The notes beneath the pieces were generated by a model that saw nothing but the letters and a program-made list of their open reading frames with translations, did not search any database and was not told the origin of the DNA. The translations under genes were made by a program, and so were the position numbers. DNA of 64,000 nucleotides from Nocardioides sediminis (GTDB lineage: Bacteria > Actinomycetota > Actinomycetes > Propionibacteriales > Nocardioidaceae), in NCBI RefSeq assembly GCF_003047295.1, contig NZ_PZYZ01000001.1:806001-870000 (forward strand), read 5' to 3'. Positions 37,397 to 49,261 of this stretch are shown in pieces (position 1 is the stretch's first letter; each line of letters begins with the position of its first letter).

Positions 37397-39010
37397 TCAG
37401 CCGACGTGCGCGACCTCGTGCGGGCCGTCGGTGGCCAGCTCCTCGTGCTTGACGTCGAGGAAGAGCCAGACGATCGCCGACGCCGCGAGCATCATGATCG
37501 AGCCCGCCATGAACGCGTACGTCGCGCCCTCGGCGAACCCGGCGAGCCCGGCGAGCCCGCCGAGCTGCTCGGGGGAGAGGTCCACCCCGGCCTGCCCGGC
37601 CGCGGTCGCCAGCTGCGGGGCGAGCTCGTCGGTGCGCGCCTGGGCGAAGTGCAGCGCGACGGTGCTGAGGGTCGCGAGGCCGAGCGCGCCGCCGACCTGC
37701 TGCATCGTGTTGAGCACGCCCGAGCCGATGCCGCTGTCCTGCGGGGCGAGGTGGTGCAGGGCGACCAGGGTCAGCGGGACGAAGTTGAGCCCCATGCCGA
37801 AGGCCATCAGCACGACGAACGGCAGGACGTGGGTCCAGTAGTTCACGCCGTCGCCGAGGAACTGGCCCGACGACAGGATGCCGGCGGGGTCCTCGGGCAC
37901 CGAGAGCCGGGAGAAGCCGTAGAGGGCGCCGGCCGACAGCAGGGTGCCGACCCCGGACAGGAACCGCGGGTCCACGTGGCTGATCAGCCTCGACGCGGCG
38001 GTGGCCGAGATGATCATCGCGATCGAGAACGGCAGGAACGCGAAGCCGGTGTGGAGCGGCGAGTAGCCGACGACGAGCTGGATGAAGAGGCTGAGGAAGA
38101 AGAACATCGCGAACATCGCGGCCGGGACGATCATCATCACGGCGAAGGCGGTGGCGCGGTTCTTGTTGCGGAAGACGCGGAACGGCATGAGCGGGTGCTC
38201 GACCCGGGACTCGATCAGCAGGAAGACGCCGAGCAGGGCCAGGCCCACCACCAGGCTGGTGATCGTCCAGGTGTCGCCCCAGCCGTAGCGCTCGTCACCC
38301 GCACGGGTCAGGCCGTAGACGATCGCGAGCAGGCCGCCGGTGCCGGTGATGGCGCCGGGGACGTCGAGCTCGCCGGCGTGCTTCTCGGACTCGGGCAGGA
38401 ACCGGGGCGCGAAGACCGCGGCCGCCAGACCGATCGGCACGACGATGAGGAAGGTGTAGCGCCAGCCGGCGATGCCGAGGGGCGAGTCGAGGCCGGTGAG
38501 CCAGCCACCCAGGATGAGGCCGACGGCGGCGCCGATGCCGGCCATCGCGGCGTACACGGCGAACGCCCGGTTGCGCTCGCGCCCGGCCGGGAAGGTGGTG
38601 GTGATCAGGGCCAGGGCGGCGGGGGAGGCCATCGCCGCGCCGGTGCCCTGGAGGGCACGGGCCGCGAGCAGGACCGCCTCGCTCTGGGCGACGCCGCCGA
38701 CGAGCGAGGCGATGGCGAAGACGACGACCCCGATCATGAAGACCCGCCGGCGACCGTAGAGGTCGGCGAGACGACCGCCGAGCAGCAGGAAGCCGCCGAA
38801 GGTCAGGGCGTAGCCGGTGACGATCCAGGACAGGTTGGCCTGGTCGATGTCGAGGTCGGCGCCGATGAAGGGCAGGGCGATGTTGGCGATGGTGGAGTCG
38901 AGCACCACCATCAGCTGGGCCAGGGAGATCAGGACGAGCGCCCAGCGGAGCCGCTTGTGCTCCTCGGGGGTGACCTCGACCGGCGCCGGGGCTTGGGTGT
39001 GGTCGGACAT
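37397..39010 (-). CDS. MFS drug-efflux transporter, DHA2 (EmrB/QacA) family
   Basis: 537 residues, 14 predicted membrane helices, proton-coupled multidrug exporter. Motif C-type and family signatures: VVLDSTIANIALPFIG in helix 1, LGGRLADLYGRRRVF (motif A) and GTGAAMASPAALALI. ATG 39010. It lies 56 bases downstream of a TetR-family gene on the same strand, the usual arrangement for an inducible pump and its repressor. Confidence 0.92.
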   Translation of the reverse strand: MSDHTQAPAPVEVTPEEHKRLRWALVLISLAQLMVVLDSTIANIALPFIGADLDIDQANLSWIVTGYALTFGGFLLLGGRLADLYGRRRVFMIGVVVFAIASLVGGVAQSEAVLLAARALQGTGAAMASPAALALITTTFPAGRERNRAFAVYAAMAGIGAAVGLILGGWLTGLDSPLGIAGWRYTFLIVVPIGLAAAVFAPRFLPESEKHAGELDVPGAITGTGGLLAIVYGLTRAGDERYGWGDTWTITSLVVGLALLGVFLLIESRVEHPLMPFRVFRNKNRATAFAVMMIVPAAMFAMFFFLSLFIQLVVGYSPLHTGFAFLPFSIAMIISATAASRLISHVDPRFLSGVGTLLSAGALYGFSRLSVPEDPAGILSSGQFLGDGVNYWTHVLPFVVLMAFGMGLNFVPLTLVALHHLAPQDSGIGSGVLNTMQQVGGALGLATLSTVALHFAQARTDELAPQLATAAGQAGVDLSPEQLGGLAGLAGFAEGATYAFMAGSIMMLAASAIVWLFLDVKHEELATDGPHEVAHVG

Positions 39011-39046
39011 GGTGTTCCTTCGGATGAGGGCTGGGGGCCAGCGGGG

Positions 39047-39066
39047 TCAGTGCGGTTCAGTGCGGT

Positions 39067-39076
<10 letters not shown>
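39047..39076. repeat. Three 10-bp tandem repeats at the tetR stop
   Basis: TCAGTGCGGT, TCAGTGCGGT, TCAGTGCGAC in direct succession, covering the tetR stop codon (39067-39069) and the gap before the pump gene. Slippage could change the tetR C-terminus. Confidence 0.7.
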
Positions 39077-41932
<2,856 letters not shown>

Positions 41933-42003
41933 TCGCCGCCTCGACGTTTCGGCCGAGGGTCCGGGCGGTACGAGGGGTGGGACATCTTTCTCTGGGGGTT
42001 CAC

Positions 42004-43251
42004 ATGCGTCTCGTCCCGACCGCTGCACTGACACTCGGCCTGCTGCTGCCGGGCCTCGTCGTCACCACCACCGCCGCCGACGCGGCGGCCGCGTCCTGCG
42101 GGGGCCTCAAGGCCACCATCGTGGGCAACGCCAAGGCCAACAAGATCGACGGCACCGACCGGCGCGACGTCATCGCCGCCGGGGCCGGCAACGACACGAT
42201 CCGCGGCCTCGGCGGCAACGACGTCATCTGCGGCGGGGAGGGTGCCGACCGCATCTTCGGCGGCGCGGACGACGACGCGATCCACGGCGGCACCGACCGC
42301 TACTGGACCGACTCCTTCGGCCTGGCGCGCAAGGAGGGGGACGTGATCGACCCGGGCGCCGGCAACGACACCGTGGACCCCGGCTACGACGCCCGCCGTA
42401 CGTCGCCCGGCATCGACTTCACCCCCGACACCGTGACCTACGCCGACGCCCCCGCACCGGCCGTGGTGGACCTGCGCACCAGCCCCGCCACCGTCGGAGC
42501 CCACGGCGCCGACACCATCGCGGTGGCCGCCGGGTCCGCGCTGCGGTTCGTGGGGACCCCCTTCAACGACGTCGTCCGGGGGACCTACCACGACGACGTC
42601 ATCCTCGGCCGGGGCGGCGACGACCAGCTCTTCGGCCAGGACGGCGACGACCGGATCGTGCCCGACGGCGACGCCAGCTCGGGGGCCGACCTCGTCGACG
42701 GCGGCGGGGGCGACGACCGCATCGAGAGCGCGGCCGGCTACGACACGCTCGTCGGCGGCATCGGCGCGGACGCCATCAGCTCCACCTCGGTCAACGCAGT
42801 GGCGATCAACGGCGGCGGCGGATTCGACACCATCGCCGTCCAGGTGCCGGGGGAGTCCGGGTTCAAGGTCCTCGGTGGCCCGGGCCAGGACAAGCTGCGG
42901 ATGCTGGCCTACCCCAACCCGGCGCTCGAGCCGACGATGCGGATGGACCAGCGCAAGGGACTCACCAAGGTCACCAAGCTCGCCCCGGTGGCCATCACGG
43001 GCAAGGTCCAGAGCTTCATCGAGGTGAGGCTGCCCCCCACCACCAAGTCCTTCTACAAGGGCCTCGACAAGGGGGAGGTCATCGACGCCGACCCCGAGCA
43101 CCGCGCGGTCATCAAGGGCCGCGGCGGCGCTGACGTGATCACCGGGTCCGACCGCAGCGACCTCCTCGTCGGCGGCAAGGGTTTCGACATCGCCTACGCC
43201 AAGGGCGGCAACGACAAGTGCCTGCTGATCGAGCGGCGTGGTTCCTGCTGA
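42004..43251 (+). CDS. Secreted protein with hemolysin-type calcium-binding (RTX-like) repeats
   Basis: 415 residues. N-terminal Sec signal peptide (AALTLGLLLPGLVVTTTAADAA) and several GGxGxD-like nonapeptide repeats (GAGNDTIRG, GGNDVICGG, GADRIFGG, GGDDQLFGQDGDDRI, GGGGDDRIES, GGNDKC) expected to bind calcium and form a beta-roll. Because it has a Sec signal and no type I secretion genes nearby, it is not a classic RTX toxin. Six or so repeats are separated by beta-rich stretches; C-terminal Cys pair CLLIERRGSC may form a disulfide. Function unknown. Confidence 0.8.
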   Translation: MRLVPTAALTLGLLLPGLVVTTTAADAAAASCGGLKATIVGNAKANKIDGTDRRDVIAAGAGNDTIRGLGGNDVICGGEGADRIFGGADDDAIHGGTDRYWTDSFGLARKEGDVIDPGAGNDTVDPGYDARRTSPGIDFTPDTVTYADAPAPAVVDLRTSPATVGAHGADTIAVAAGSALRFVGTPFNDVVRGTYHDDVILGRGGDDQLFGQDGDDRIVPDGDASSGADLVDGGGGDDRIESAAGYDTLVGGIGADAISSTSVNAVAINGGGGFDTIAVQVPGESGFKVLGGPGQDKLRMLAYPNPALEPTMRMDQRKGLTKVTKLAPVAITGKVQSFIEVRLPPTTKSFYKGLDKGEVIDADPEHRAVIKGRGGADVITGSDRSDLLVGGKGFDIAYAKGGNDKCLLIERRGSC

Positions 43252-43274
43252 GTCGCGCCGAGGTCCTGCGAGCG

Positions 43275-43327
43275 CCGCACGCGCGGCGCCTGTCCGGGAC
43301 CATCGGCCGGACAGGTGCCGCGTGCGG
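43275..43327. terminator. Long hairpin downstream of the RTX-like gene
   Basis: About 21 paired bases: CCGCACGCG and GCGCCTGTCCGG on the left pair with CCGGACAGGTGCC and GCGTGCGG on the right, with a 2-base bulge and one non-Watson-Crick pair. It lies between the RTX-like gene and the gatC promoter and likely ends the upstream transcript without a U-run. Confidence 0.5.
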
Positions 43328-43346
43328 TCCTCGGGCGGGTCGCACC

Positions 43347-43352
43347 TAGGAT
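43347..43352 (+). promoter_or_regulatory. -10 box of gatCAB
   Basis: TAGGAT, seven bases before ATG 43360: leaderless transcript predicted. No clear -35 box. Confidence 0.5.
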
Positions 43353-43359
43353 TGCCGCC

Positions 43360-43659
43360 ATGCCCGAGATCTCCCGCGAGGAGGTGGCCCACCTGGCCAC
43401 CCTCGCCCGCATCGACCTCTCGGACGCCGAGCTCGACCACCTCGCGCCCCAGCTGAGCGTGATCCTCGAGTCCGTCGCGTCCATCAACGGCGTGGCCGGC
43501 GACGACGTCCCCCCGACGTCGCACGCCCTGCCGCTGACCAACGTCTTCCGCGAGGACGTCGTGGTGCCCGGCCTGACGGCCGAGGAGGCGCTCTCCGGCG
43601 CCCCCGCCAGCGAGCAGCAGCGCTTCAGCGTCCCGCGGATCCTGGGGGACGAGCAGTGA
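43360..43659 (+). CDS. gatC: Asp-tRNA(Asn)/Glu-tRNA(Gln) amidotransferase subunit C
   Basis: 99-residue small subunit that clamps GatA and GatB. Typical [22 protein letters not shown] start and [16 protein letters not shown] 43360 follows the -10 box directly; the upstream in-frame start at 43315 is unlikely. Overlaps gatA. Confidence 0.95.
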   Translation: MPEISREEVAHLATLARIDLSDAELDHLAPQLSVILESVASINGVAGDDVPPTSHALPLTNVFREDVVVPGLTAEEALSGAPASEQQRFSVPRILGDEQ

Positions 43660-45185
43660 GCAGCATCCGACAGACCGCCGCCGAGATGGCCGCGGCCCTC
43701 GCTGCCGGCGAGACCACCAGCGTCGAGCTGACCCGCCAGCACCTCGACCGCATCGGCGCCGTCGACACCGACGTCCACGCCTTCCTCCACGTCGACGCCG
43801 AGGGCGCGCTCGCGCAGGCGGCCGAGTCGGACGCGCGCCGCGCCCGGGGCGAGCTGCTGAGCCCGCTCGACGGCGTGCCGATCGCCGTCAAGGACGTGCT
43901 CACCACCACCGGGCTGCCCACCACGTGCGGCTCGAGGATCCTCGAGGGCTGGGTCCCGCCGTACGACGCCACGGTGGTCGCGCGCCTCAAGGCCGCCGGC
44001 CTGCCGATCCTGGGCAAGACCAACATGGACGAGTTCGCGATGGGCTCCTCCACCGAGCACTCGGCGTACGGCCCGACCCGCAACCCGTGGGACCTCGACC
44101 GGATCCCGGGCGGCTCCGGTGGCGGCTCGGCCGCCGCGGTGGCGGCCTTCGAGGCGCCGCTCGCCATCGGCACCGACACCGGCGGCTCGATCCGCCAGCC
44201 CGGCGCCGTGACCGGCACCGTCGGCGTCAAGCCGACCTACGGCGGGGTCTCCCGCTACGGCCTCGTCGCCCTGGCCAACAGCCTCGACCAGGCCGGGCCG
44301 GTGACCCGCACCGTGCTCGACGCGGCGATGCTGCACGACGTGATCGGCGGGCACGACCCCAAGGACTCCACCAGCATCGACCAGGAGTGGCCGTCGTTCA
44401 CCGACGCCGCCCGCGAGGGCGCGTCCGGCGACATGACCGGGGTGAAGGTCGGCGTCATCACCGAGCTCGCGGGCGACGGCTGGCAGCCCGGCGTCATGGC
44501 GCGGTTCTCCGAGTCCGTCGACCTGCTCGTCGAGGCCGGGGCCGAGGTCGTGGAGGTCTCCTGCCCGTCCTTCGTGCACGCGATGGCGGCCTACTACCTG
44601 ATCCTGCCCGCCGAGGCGTCCAGCAACCTCGCCAAGTTCGACGCCATGCGCTACGGCCTGCGGGTGCTCCCCGAGGGCGTCGACAACCCCAGCGCCGAGG
44701 AGGTGATGCGGGCCAGCCGTGACGCCGGGTTCGGCGACGAGGTCAAGCGCCGCATCATCCTGGGCACCTACGCCCTGTCCAGCGGCTACTACGACGCCTA
44801 CTACGGCCAGGCGCAGAAGGTCCGGACGCTGATCAGCCGTGACTTCGAGGCGGCCTTCGAGAAGGTCGACGTCCTCGTGTCGCCGACCGCGCCCACCACG
44901 GCGTTCCGGCTCGGGGAGAAGCTCGACGACCCGATCGCGATGTACCTCAACGACCTCGCGACCATCCCTGCCAACCTCTCCGGCGTCCCGGGCATCTCGG
45001 TGCCCAGCGGCCTCGCCGACGAGGACGACCTGCCGACCGGCTTCCAGGTCCTCGCCCCCGCGCTCGCCGACGACCGGGTCTACCGGGTCGGCGCGGCCCT
45101 CGAGGCCCTCCTGGCGAAGCGGTGGGGCGGCAGCCTGCTGGACCGGGCGCCCGCCCTGGCCGAGACCGGAGGAACCCACGCATGA
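43656..45185 (+). CDS. gatA: Asp-tRNA(Asn)/Glu-tRNA(Gln) amidotransferase subunit A (amidase)
   Basis: 509-residue amidase-signature enzyme that releases ammonia from glutamine for tRNA amidation. Catalytic Lys in [10 protein letters not shown], cis-Ser in [15 protein letters not shown] and nucleophile Ser in [15 protein letters not shown] start overlaps the gatC stop; its stop overlaps the gatB ATG, so the three subunits are translationally coupled. Presence of gatCAB implies indirect formation of Gln-tRNA or Asn-tRNA. Confidence 0.97.
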   Translation: MSSIRQTAAEMAAALAAGETTSVELTRQHLDRIGAVDTDVHAFLHVDAEGALAQAAESDARRARGELLSPLDGVPIAVKDVLTTTGLPTTCGSRILEGWVPPYDATVVARLKAAGLPILGKTNMDEFAMGSSTEHSAYGPTRNPWDLDRIPGGSGGGSAAAVAAFEAPLAIGTDTGGSIRQPGAVTGTVGVKPTYGGVSRYGLVALANSLDQAGPVTRTVLDAAMLHDVIGGHDPKDSTSIDQEWPSFTDAAREGASGDMTGVKVGVITELAGDGWQPGVMARFSESVDLLVEAGAEVVEVSCPSFVHAMAAYYLILPAEASSNLAKFDAMRYGLRVLPEGVDNPSAEEVMRASRDAGFGDEVKRRIILGTYALSSGYYDAYYGQAQKVRTLISRDFEAAFEKVDVLVSPTAPTTAFRLGEKLDDPIAMYLNDLATIPANLSGVPGISVPSGLADEDDLPTGFQVLAPALADDRVYRVGAALEALLAKRWGGSLLDRAPALAETGGTHA

Positions 45186-46675
45186 CCGAGCGACTGATGC
45201 CCTTCGACGACGTGCTGGCGACCTTCGACCCCGCCCTGGGGCTCGAGGTCCACGTCGAGCTCAACACCGCGTCCAAGATGTTCTGCGGCTGCCCGGCGGT
45301 GTTCGGCGGGGAGCCCAACTCGGGCGTCTGCCCGACCTGCCTGGGCCTGCCCGGCGCCATGCCGGTCGTCAACGGCAAGGCCGTGGAGTCGGCGATCCGG
45401 ATCGGCCTCGCGCTCAACTGCGAGATCGCGCAGTGGTGCCGCTTCGCGCGGAAGAACTACTTCTACCCGGACATGCCCAAGAACTTCCAGACCTCGCAGT
45501 ATGACGAGCCGATCGCCTTCGACGGGTGGATGGACGTGGAGGTCGACGGCGAGACCTACCGCGTGGAGATCGAGCGCGCGCACATGGAGGAGGACACCGG
45601 CAAGTCGCTGCACGTCGGCGGCAGCACCGGTCGCATCCACGGCGCCGACTACTCGCTGGTCGACTACAACCGTGCCGGCATCCCGCTCATCGAGATCGTC
45701 ACCCGCCCGATCCTCGGCGCGGGGGAGAAGGCCCCCGACGTCGCGCGTGCGTACGTCGCCCAGCTCCGCGACCTGATCCTCGCGCTCGGTGTCTCCGAGG
45801 CCCGGATGGACCAGGGCAACCTGCGCGCCGACGTCAACCTCTCGCTGGCGCCCAAGGGCACCGGGACCCTCGGCACCCGGACCGAGACCAAGAACGTCAA
45901 CTCGTTCCGCTCGGTCGAGCGGGCGGTGCGCTTCGAGATGCAGCGGCACGGCGCGATCCTCGCGGGCGGGGGGTCGATCCTCCAGGAGACGCGCCACTGG
46001 CACGAGGACACCGGCATCACGACCAGCGGCCGGGTCAAGTCCGACGCCGAGGACTACCGCTACTTCCCCGAGCCCGACCTGGTGCCGGTGGCGCCGAGCC
46101 GGGAGTGGGTCGAGGAGCTGCGGGCGACGCTGCCGGAGAACCCGACGCAGAAGCGCGCCCGGCTCCAGGCCGAGTGGGGCTTCTCCGACCTCGAGATGCG
46201 CGACACCGTCGGTGCGGGCGCCTTCGGCCTGGTCGAGGAGACCATCGTGGCCGGCGCCGCCCCGCAGGTGGCCCGCAAGTGGTGGCTCTCCGAGCTCGCC
46301 CGGCGCGCCAACGACACCGGCACCGACATCGCGGAGCTGGGTGTCGCGCCGGCCGACGTGGTCGCCGTGCAGCGGCTCATCGACGCGGGCAGCATCAACG
46401 ACAAGCTCGCGCGCCAGGTCTTCGAGGGCCTGTACGCCGGGGAGGGCACCCCCGAGCAGATCGTCGAGGCCCGCGGGCTGGCCATCGTCTCCGACGACGG
46501 GGCGCTCGGCGCGGCCGTCGACAAGGCGATCGCCGACAACCCGGACGTGGCCGACAAGATCCGCGACGGCAAGGTCGCGGCCGCGGGCGCGCTCATCGGC
46601 TCGGTCATGAAGGAGATGCGCGGCCAGGCCGACGCAGGTCGTGTGCGCGAGCTCATCCTCGAGAAGCTCACCTGA
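45182..46675 (+). CDS. gatB: Asp-tRNA(Asn)/Glu-tRNA(Gln) amidotransferase subunit B
   Basis: 497-residue tRNA-binding and kinase-like subunit. [19 protein letters not shown] at the N-terminus, the zinc site CGC...CPTCLGLPG, the conserved [15 protein letters not shown] and a C-terminal YqeY-like helical domain ([16 protein letters not shown]). ATG 45182 overlaps the gatA stop. The cobalamin riboswitch region follows. Confidence 0.97.
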   Translation: MTERLMPFDDVLATFDPALGLEVHVELNTASKMFCGCPAVFGGEPNSGVCPTCLGLPGAMPVVNGKAVESAIRIGLALNCEIAQWCRFARKNYFYPDMPKNFQTSQYDEPIAFDGWMDVEVDGETYRVEIERAHMEEDTGKSLHVGGSTGRIHGADYSLVDYNRAGIPLIEIVTRPILGAGEKAPDVARAYVAQLRDLILALGVSEARMDQGNLRADVNLSLAPKGTGTLGTRTETKNVNSFRSVERAVRFEMQRHGAILAGGGSILQETRHWHEDTGITTSGRVKSDAEDYRYFPEPDLVPVAPSREWVEELRATLPENPTQKRARLQAEWGFSDLEMRDTVGAGAFGLVEETIVAGAAPQVARKWWLSELARRANDTGTDIAELGVAPADVVAVQRLIDAGSINDKLARQVFEGLYAGEGTPEQIVEARGLAIVSDDGALGAAVDKAIADNPDVADKIRDGKVAAAGALIGSVMKEMRGQADAGRVRELILEKLT

Positions 46676-46700
46676 GGCGTCCGGGGCGCCCGCGTGGATG

Positions 46701-46706
46701 TAGTGT
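46701..46706 (+). promoter_or_regulatory. -10 box before the cobalamin riboswitch
   Basis: TAGTGT followed by the aptamer about seven bases later. -35 not clear. Confidence 0.35.
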
Positions 46707-46709
46707 GCG

Positions 46710-46840
46710 CCTCGGAAACCATCATCCGCCTGCAGCGGGGAAGCCGGTCAGAATCCGGCGCTGACCCGCAACCGTAGGCGTCCCGGCCCTCGGTCCGGGA
46801 CGTGAGCCGGACCGCCCGTTGCAGGCACCTGACAACCACG
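46710..46840 (+). promoter_or_regulatory. Cobalamin (B12) riboswitch aptamer
   Basis: The conserved core is clear: GAAGCCGGTC AGAATCCGGCG at 46740-46760, then CTGACCCGCAACCGTA at 46761-46776, and a variant B12 box TGAGCCGGACCGCCCG at 46803-46818. P1/P3-like arms (CCTGCAGCGGGGAAG; CCGTTGCAGGCAC) close the structure. It controls the B12 uptake operon 46907-52756. Bounds are approximate to about ten bases. Confidence 0.9.
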
Positions 46841-46879
46841 CTGCGAGGAAACAGCGGGTGTCGTCCCCTCAGGGCCGCC

Positions 46880-46901
46880 TCCCGCCACATCAGCGGGAAG
46901 G
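46880..46901 (+). promoter_or_regulatory. SD-sequestering hairpin of the riboswitch
   Basis: TCCCGC (46880-46885) pairs with GCGGGA (46893-46898) across a 7-base loop; the right arm contains the ribosome binding site GGGAAGG (46895-46901) six bases before ATG 46907. This looks like a translational off-switch. Confidence 0.55.
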
Positions 46902-46906
46902 AAAGC

Positions 46907-48280
46907 ATGTCTCACGCACTGCGCCTCCACACCCGGGGCTCCCACACCTGGCGTCGCGCCGCCGGGCTGGTGGCCGCGTCCACCCTGGCACTGACGGCCG
47001 TCGGCCAGCCGGCCTCGGCCGCCCCGTCCACCGGGGCGGGCAGGACCGACGACACCGCCATCACCGTCGCCGGGTCCTGGCTCAAGGGCGAGCTGACCGG
47101 CGGGCTCATGGACGCCGGGGGCTTCACGGACTTCGGCCTCACCCTCGACACCGGCTTCGCGCTCGACCAGGCCGGGGACAAGCCCGGCGTGGCCGCCGTC
47201 AACCGGGCCTTCCAGCCGGTCGTCAACGACTACATCTCCGGCGACGCCTTCGGGGACGCGGGCAGCACCTACGCCGGCTCGGTCGCCAAGGCCGCGGTCT
47301 TCGCCCGGGTCGCCGGCGCCAACGCCACGTCGTACGGCGGGGTCAACCTCGTCACCCGCCTCGAGGAGCGCGTCAGCGCGACCGCGCCGATCGTCGGGCG
47401 CATCGAGGACAAGTCCGGCTTCGGCGACTACGCCAACACCCTGGGCCAGTCCTACGCCGTGCGCGCGCTCACCGAGGCCAAGTCGCAGCGGGCCGCCGAC
47501 GCCGTCGCGTTCCTGCTCGCCCAGCAGTGCACCTCCGGCTTCTTCCGCCAGGACTTCACCAAGGACAAGGCCGCCGCCGCCCAGGGTTGCGCCGAGGGCC
47601 AGACGGGCTCCGAGCCCAGCGTCGACGCCACCGCGCTCGCGGTCGTCAACCTCGTGGAGGGCGACGCCAAGGGCCCGTCCGTCAACACGGCCGTCGACCG
47701 CGCGACCGACTGGCTGCTGACCCAGCAGAAGAAGAACGGCTCGTTCGCCGGCAACACCAACAGCACCGGCCTCGCCGGCTGGGCCCTGGGCCTGGTCAAG
47801 GAGAGGTCCGCCGCCACCTCCGCCGCGACGTGGGTGCGCAAGCAGCAGCCGATCGACAAGAACCGCTGCCGCAGCGCCCTCACCAAGGACACCGGCGCGA
47901 TCGCCTACGAGGCCAAGGCCGTCAAGGCCGCCCGCAACAGCGGCCTGACCGACGGCGACGTGCGCGGCCAGTGGCGTCGTGCCACCGCGCAGGCGATGGC
48001 CGTCCTCCAGTGGGCGCCGGCCGCCGCCGACGACCTGCGCGTCGCGATGAACCGCACGTCCGCCGAGTCCGGCGACAAGGTGCGCGTCAAGGTCTGGGGC
48101 CTCGCCCCCGGCGAGCGCGCCTGCGTCTCGATCAAGGGCGACCCCAAGCGGATCATCGGCAAGGCCGGCGCCAAGCCGGTCACCCGCAAGCTCCGCATGC
48201 CCACCGGCAACAAGTCCCGCGTCGTGAAGGTCAAGACGGCGGACGACGCCGCCAAGACCCGCATCTCGGTGCGCAACTAG
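46907..48280 (+). CDS. Secreted alpha/alpha-toroid protein, intrinsic-factor/transcobalamin-like barrel
   Basis: 457 residues, exported by a Sec signal peptide (AAGLVAASTLALTAVGQPASA). Residues about 40-370 are helical repeats of the prenyltransferase/squalene-cyclase toroid type: SVAKAAVFARVAG, LGQSYAVRALTEAKS, SVDATALAVVNLV, ATDWLLTQQKKNGSFAGN and NSTGLAGWALGLV. SVDATALAV and STGLAGWAL resemble the barrel motifs (DTGALAV, STGLA) of animal intrinsic factor and transcobalamin. The last 80 residues are a basic beta-rich domain. First gene under a B12 riboswitch and next to an ECF importer, so a role in B12 capture is likely. Not a cyclase: catalytic Asp motifs are missing. Confidence 0.75.
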   Translation: MSHALRLHTRGSHTWRRAAGLVAASTLALTAVGQPASAAPSTGAGRTDDTAITVAGSWLKGELTGGLMDAGGFTDFGLTLDTGFALDQAGDKPGVAAVNRAFQPVVNDYISGDAFGDAGSTYAGSVAKAAVFARVAGANATSYGGVNLVTRLEERVSATAPIVGRIEDKSGFGDYANTLGQSYAVRALTEAKSQRAADAVAFLLAQQCTSGFFRQDFTKDKAAAAQGCAEGQTGSEPSVDATALAVVNLVEGDAKGPSVNTAVDRATDWLLTQQKKNGSFAGNTNSTGLAGWALGLVKERSAATSAATWVRKQQPIDKNRCRSALTKDTGAIAYEAKAVKAARNSGLTDGDVRGQWRRATAQAMAVLQWAPAAADDLRVAMNRTSAESGDKVRVKVWGLAPGERACVSIKGDPKRIIGKAGAKPVTRKLRMPTGNKSRVVKVKTADDAAKTRISVRN

Positions 48281-48292
48281 CAAGGTCCCACC

Positions 48293-49261
48293 GTGACGAG
48301 AGCACCCCTCGCACGCCTCGTCGCCGCGGCCACCCTGGTGGTCGCGGCGACGGTCGCGCTCGGTCCGACGGCGCCGGCCTCGGCCGCGTCGTGCACGTCG
48401 GCCGACGGCGTCACCGTGGTCGTCGACCCCGGTGCGCTGGGGGGCGCCCTCACGTCCGTGTGCGACAGCGGCTCCGGGCAGGCGGCCTCGGCCCGCTACG
48501 CCGACTCCGGCGTCGCCCTCACCTACGCCCAGCGCCAGCCCGGGTTCGTGTGCCGGGTCGACGGGGTCCCCGCCAGCGACCCCTGCGTCAACACCCCGCC
48601 GGCCGACGCCTACTGGGGCCTCTTCTGGACCGACGGCACGAGCGGCACGTGGACCTACTCCTCGATCGGCGTCACCGGCCTCCAGGTGCCCGAGGGCGGT
48701 GCGGTCGCGCTCGCCTGGCAGCAGGGCACCACGCGTCGTACGCCGGGGATCGCGGCACCCGTGCACCAGGCCTCGCCGACCAAGAGCCCGAGCCCCACGA
48801 AGAGCCCCACCAAGAGCCCGACGCGCACGCCGTCGCCCTCCTCGACGACGCAGTCCCCGGCTGCTCCCTCGGCGACCCCCTCGGCGACCCCCTCCGCCCC
48901 GACCACGTCGTCCGGGTCGCCGACGCCCCGGCCGTCCAGCCGGCCGTCCAGCGCGACCCCCCGCAGCCCGGCCCCCGCGTCGTCGGCCCGCACGTCGGCC
49001 CGCGACTCCGCCACGCCGAAGGAGAAGCGCGGCAGCACCTCCTCGGCCACGCCGTCGGCACGCCCGGCCGGCGACGGCGGCACCTCCGGACCCGCGTCCG
49101 CCACCCCGTCCGACGACGGGCCCGGTCCCACCGCCGACGCCCCGGCCGGCGACGAGGGACGCGTCCCCACCTGGGTGACGCTGGCCGTCCTGGGCGTGCT
49201 CCTCGCGGTGACCGCCACCCTGGCCCTGGCCGCCCGTCGCCGGCGCGGCGACCAGCCGTGA
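48293..49261 (+). CDS. Surface-anchored protein with transcobalamin beta-domain-like (DUF4430-type) region
   Basis: 322 residues: signal peptide (LVAAATLVVAATVALGPTAPASA), a globular part of about 110 residues with four Cys, a Ser/Thr/Pro-rich stalk of about 140 residues (TKSPSPTKSPTKSPT-type repeats) and a C-terminal membrane helix ([20 protein letters not shown]) with a basic tail. The globular part ends in YWGLFWTDGTSGTWTYSS...VPEGGAVALAWQQG, which resembles the C-terminal beta-domain (DUF4430) of transcobalamin-type proteins. With the upstream barrel protein it could form a split B12 binder held on the cell surface. Overlaps the T-component gene (GTGA). Confidence 0.7.
   Translation: MTRAPLARLVAAATLVVAATVALGPTAPASAASCTSADGVTVVVDPGALGGALTSVCDSGSGQAASARYADSGVALTYAQRQPGFVCRVDGVPASDPCVNTPPADAYWGLFWTDGTSGTWTYSSIGVTGLQVPEGGAVALAWQQGTTRRTPGIAAPVHQASPTKSPSPTKSPTKSPTRTPSPSSTTQSPAAPSATPSATPSAPTTSSGSPTPRPSSRPSSATPRSPAPASSARTSARDSATPKEKRGSTSSATPSARPAGDGGTSGPASATPSDDGPGPTADAPAGDEGRVPTWVTLAVLGVLLAVTATLALAARRRRGDQP

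Noticed and set aside
42004..43251. RTX toxin
   Set aside because: No lipid-modification or type I secretion genes, no toxin domain, and a Sec signal peptide.
46907..48280. Squalene/terpene cyclase
   Set aside because: The helical repeat fold is similar, but the catalytic Asp motifs are missing and the protein is secreted.
46819..49257. Long plus-strand open frame before the T component
   Set aside because: Arg/Gly/Pro-rich shadow of the two secreted protein genes in another frame.
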